Source of the DNA: Lentisphaeria bacterium
Lineage (GTDB): Bacteria; Verrucomicrobiota; Lentisphaeria; Oligosphaerales; Oligosphaeraceae
DNA: 7,106 nucleotides
Reading direction: 5' to 3'
Assembly (NCBI GenBank): GCA_016287975.1
Contig: JAEEXV010000354.1
Location: 1-7,106 of the forward strand
The notes under the pieces were generated by a model. The model saw only the letters and a list, made by a program, of their open reading frames with translations, was not told where the DNA came from and made no database searches. Below, one piece after another: positions 5,210 to 7,106 of the stretch (positions are counted from its first letter, which is position 1; each line of letters begins with the position of its first letter). Both the position numbers and the translations under genes were made by a program.

Positions 5210-7024
5210 ATGAAAAAGATTCGTTTCCTGGACACTTCCTTCCGCGACGGCTTCCAGTCGGTCATCGGCGCCCGCGTCATCTCCAAGGACTTCCTCCCCG
5301 CCCTCGAGGCGGCGGTCGAGGCCGGCTTCCGCCACCTCGAAGTCGGCGGCGGCGCACGCTTCCAGAGCCCGTATTTCTACTGCGGCGAGGATGCCTTCGA
5401 GATGATGGACTCGATCCGCAAGGCCGCGGGCCCCGAGGTCGAACTGCAGACCCTGGCGCGCGGCGTCAACGTGGTCGGGCTCTCGTCCCAGTCCAGCGAC
5501 ATCATCGACCTGCACGCCAAGATGTTCAAGAAGCACGGCATGACCACCATCCGCAACTTCGACGCCCTCAACGACATCCGCAACATCAAGTATTCGGGCG
5601 AGTGCATCCACAACGCGGGCCTCAAGCACCAGACCACCATCACCCTGATGGGCCTGCCCCCGAACATGGACACCGACGCCCACACCGCCAAGTTCTACTG
5701 CCGCATCCTCCAGCAGATCCTCGAATCCGGCATGCCCTTCGACTCGCTGTGCTTCAAGGACGCCTCCGGCACCTGCCCGCCCGCGATCATCAAGGAGACC
5801 GTCAAGCGCGCCCGCGAGATGCTCGACGCGGCCGGCAAGAAGGACTGCCCGATCGAGATGCACACCCATGACACCGCCGACATGTCCGTCCAGTGCTACC
5901 TGGCGGCCATCGAGGGCGGCGCCGAGATCATCGACCTGGCGATGCGCCCGATGTCCGGCGGCACCGCGCAGCCCGACATCCTGACGATGTGGCATGCCTT
6001 CAAGAACACCGAATACACCCTCGACATCGACCCCGAGAAGGTGATGGCCGTCGAGGACCTCTTCATCAAGTGCATGTCGAAGTACATGATCCCCGAGGAG
6101 GCGCGCCAGACCAACCCGCTCATCACCCTGTGCCCGCTGCCTGGCGGCGCCCTGACCGCCAACACCCAGATGATGCGCGACAACAACTGCCTCGACAAGT
6201 TCCCCGAGGTCGTCGCCGCCATGCGCGAGGTCGTCGAGAAGGGCGGCTTCGGCACCTCCGTCACCCCCGTCTCCCAGTTCTACTTCCAGCAGGCCTTCGC
6301 CAACGTCATGCAGGGCCCGTGGAAGAAGATCACCCCGGGCTACGGCAAGATGGTCCTGGGCTACTTCGGCAAGACCCCCGCCGAGCCAGATCCCGAGGTC
6401 GTGAAGCTCGCCGAGGAGCAGCTGAAGCTCCCGCGCACCACCGAGGATCCGCGCGCCCTCAACGACAAGGATCCCAACAAGGGCATCGCCCACGCAAAGA
6501 AGGTCCTCGAGGAGAACGGACTGCCCGTCACCGACGAGAACATCTTCATCATCTCCACCTGCGACGAGTCCACCAACCCCAAGGGCCTCAAGTTCCTGAA
6601 GGGCGAACGCCCCATCGGCGTCCGCTACGCCGAGGAGAAGAAGGCCGCCGCCGCGCCCGCCGCCGCCGAGGGCTCCTACACCGTCACCGTCAACGGCACC
6701 GCCTACCAGGTCACCGCAAAGGCAGGCCAGGTCACTGTCAACGGCAAGCCCTTCAACGTCGCCATCGGAGCCCCTGGCGCCGCCGCGCCCGCCGCACCCG
6801 CCGCCGCAGGCGCGGGCGTCGAGGTCAAGAGCCCGCTGCCAGGCGCGGTCATCCGCGTCACCGCCGCCGTCGGCGCCGCCGTCAAGAAGGGCGACGAACT
6901 GCTGGTGCTTGAAGCGATGAAGATGGAGCAGCCCATCGTCGCCCCGCAGGACGGCGTCGTCAAGTCCATCGAGGTCAGGCAGGGCGACCAGGTCAGCGCC
7001 GACCAGGTCGTCGCGATCATCTAG
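5210..7024 (+). CDS. oadA: Oxaloacetate decarboxylase alpha chain / pyruvate carboxylase subunit B-like, with biotin carrier domain
   Basis: This 604-residue protein moves a carboxyl group from oxaloacetate (or a related 2-oxoacid) to biotin. Domains in order: HMGL-like carboxyltransferase barrel (about 4-265), conserved C-terminal carboxyltransferase segment (to about 475), Ala-rich linker, a small YTVTVNG…VTVNGKPF segment (490-520), a second Ala/Pro linker, and a biotinyl domain (537-604) with EAMKM, biotin on Lys571. Active-site features are Asp8 and Arg12-Asp13 in DTSFRDGFQS, Lys183 in CFKDASG (the position carbamylated in transcarboxylase 5S) and metal-binding His218/His220 in MHTHD. Several motifs depart from the common form: DTSFRDGFQS where DTTLRDAHQS is usual, and LEVGGGARFQS where LEVWGGATF is usual. 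These mark a diverged clade that I recall from spirochaetes and Lentisphaerae. The ATG at 5210 gives the family length; no strong Shine-Dalgarno precedes it (AGGT 12 nt upstream is weak). It follows oadG, so a membrane complex is likely; the beta chain is not in the window. Confidence 0.9.
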   Translation: MKKIRFLDTSFRDGFQSVIGARVISKDFLPALEAAVEAGFRHLEVGGGARFQSPYFYCGEDAFEMMDSIRKAAGPEVELQTLARGVNVVGLSSQSSDIIDLHAKMFKKHGMTTIRNFDALNDIRNIKYSGECIHNAGLKHQTTITLMGLPPNMDTDAHTAKFYCRILQQILESGMPFDSLCFKDASGTCPPAIIKETVKRAREMLDAAGKKDCPIEMHTHDTADMSVQCYLAAIEGGAEIIDLAMRPMSGGTAQPDILTMWHAFKNTEYTLDIDPEKVMAVEDLFIKCMSKYMIPEEARQTNPLITLCPLPGGALTANTQMMRDNNCLDKFPEVVAAMREVVEKGGFGTSVTPVSQFYFQQAFANVMQGPWKKITPGYGKMVLGYFGKTPAEPDPEVVKLAEEQLKLPRTTEDPRALNDKDPNKGIAHAKKVLEENGLPVTDENIFIISTCDESTNPKGLKFLKGERPIGVRYAEEKKAAAAPAAAEGSYTVTVNGTAYQVTAKAGQVTVNGKPFNVAIGAPGAAAPAAPAAAGAGVEVKSPLPGAVIRVTAAVGAAVKKGDELLVLEAMKMEQPIVAPQDGVVKSIEVRQGDQVSADQVVAII

Positions 7025-7035
7025 ACGGGCGACAT

Positions 7036-7061
7036 GCGCCGCCGCGCCCTGGCGGCGGCGC
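7036..7061 (+). terminator. GC-rich hairpin after oadA
   Basis: GCGCCGCCG (7036-7044) and CGGCGGCGC (7053-7061) form a 9-bp stem with an 8-nt loop, 11 nt past the oadA stop codon. There is no T tract after it, so it could be a terminator of limited strength or an mRNA-stabilising hairpin inside an operon continuing to a beta-chain gene. Nothing else is visible up to 7106. Confidence 0.4.
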
Positions 7062-7106
7062 CGTCCCGCTTGGAACCCCAGTTTTCAGCCACACCCAGAG
7101 ACACCC

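Noticed and set aside
5198..6493. Long minus-strand open frame opposite oadA
   Set aside because: It is antisense to the recognised carboxyltransferase; the long open frame follows from third-position GC bias.

Overview
The window looks like a chromosomal segment of a GC-rich bacterium of the Planctomycetes-Verrucomicrobia-Lentisphaerae group, most likely a Lentisphaerota (Victivallis-like) or verrucomicrobial organism. Two observations support this. One is the stand-alone type II/IV pseudopilin with an FTLVELL N-terminus and a C-terminal H-x9-DG signature, a protein type greatly expanded in that group. The other is the strongly diverged oxaloacetate decarboxylase alpha chain. The assignment is inference from protein style, not from a marker gene.

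Layout. Positions 1-401 are non-coding, very GC-rich and hairpin-laden, with a ~77-nt block present twice about 199 nt apart. A minus-strand pseudopilin gene (402-1103) follows, with a good sigma70-like promoter at 1194-1221. Next comes a 17-nt tandem repeat (five copies, 1313-1403), a perfect 26-nt palindrome (1456-1481) and a truncated IS30-type transposase (1538-2149) that has its N-terminal HTH and cysteine-rich region but no DDE catalytic domain. Its 3' end runs into a mobile-element-like structure: a 296-bp segment (2168-2463) bounded by ~27-bp inverted repeats and holding a second, nested pair of 23-nt palindromic repeats, plus a third copy of the terminal repeat at 2125-2144 that pairs with the left end to form a long hairpin.

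The centre holds a minus-strand sugar-phosphate isomerase/epimerase-like TIM-barrel gene (2515-3321). Beyond it is a visibly AT-richer stretch (about 3450-4165) with a small unrecognised minus-strand gene (3664-4038). A plus-strand AraC-family regulator (4126-4707) has a complete DNA-binding domain but lacks the usual N-terminal sensor domain. The AT-rich stretch stops inside the 5' end of this regulator, so an insertion or recombination may have removed the sensor half.

The right third is a co-directional pair, oadG (4911-5156, small membrane subunit) and oadA (5210-7024, carboxyltransferase plus biotin carrier). Together they make up two of the three subunits of a sodium-pumping decarboxylase of the oxaloacetate decarboxylase type; the membrane beta subunit (oadB) is not in the window. 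Neither oad gene has a clear Shine-Dalgarno sequence, unlike the three minus-strand genes.

No rRNA, tRNA, CRISPR array or defence system is visible. The most unusual content is the repeat and mobile-element debris at 1313-2463 and the compositional break at the regulator.
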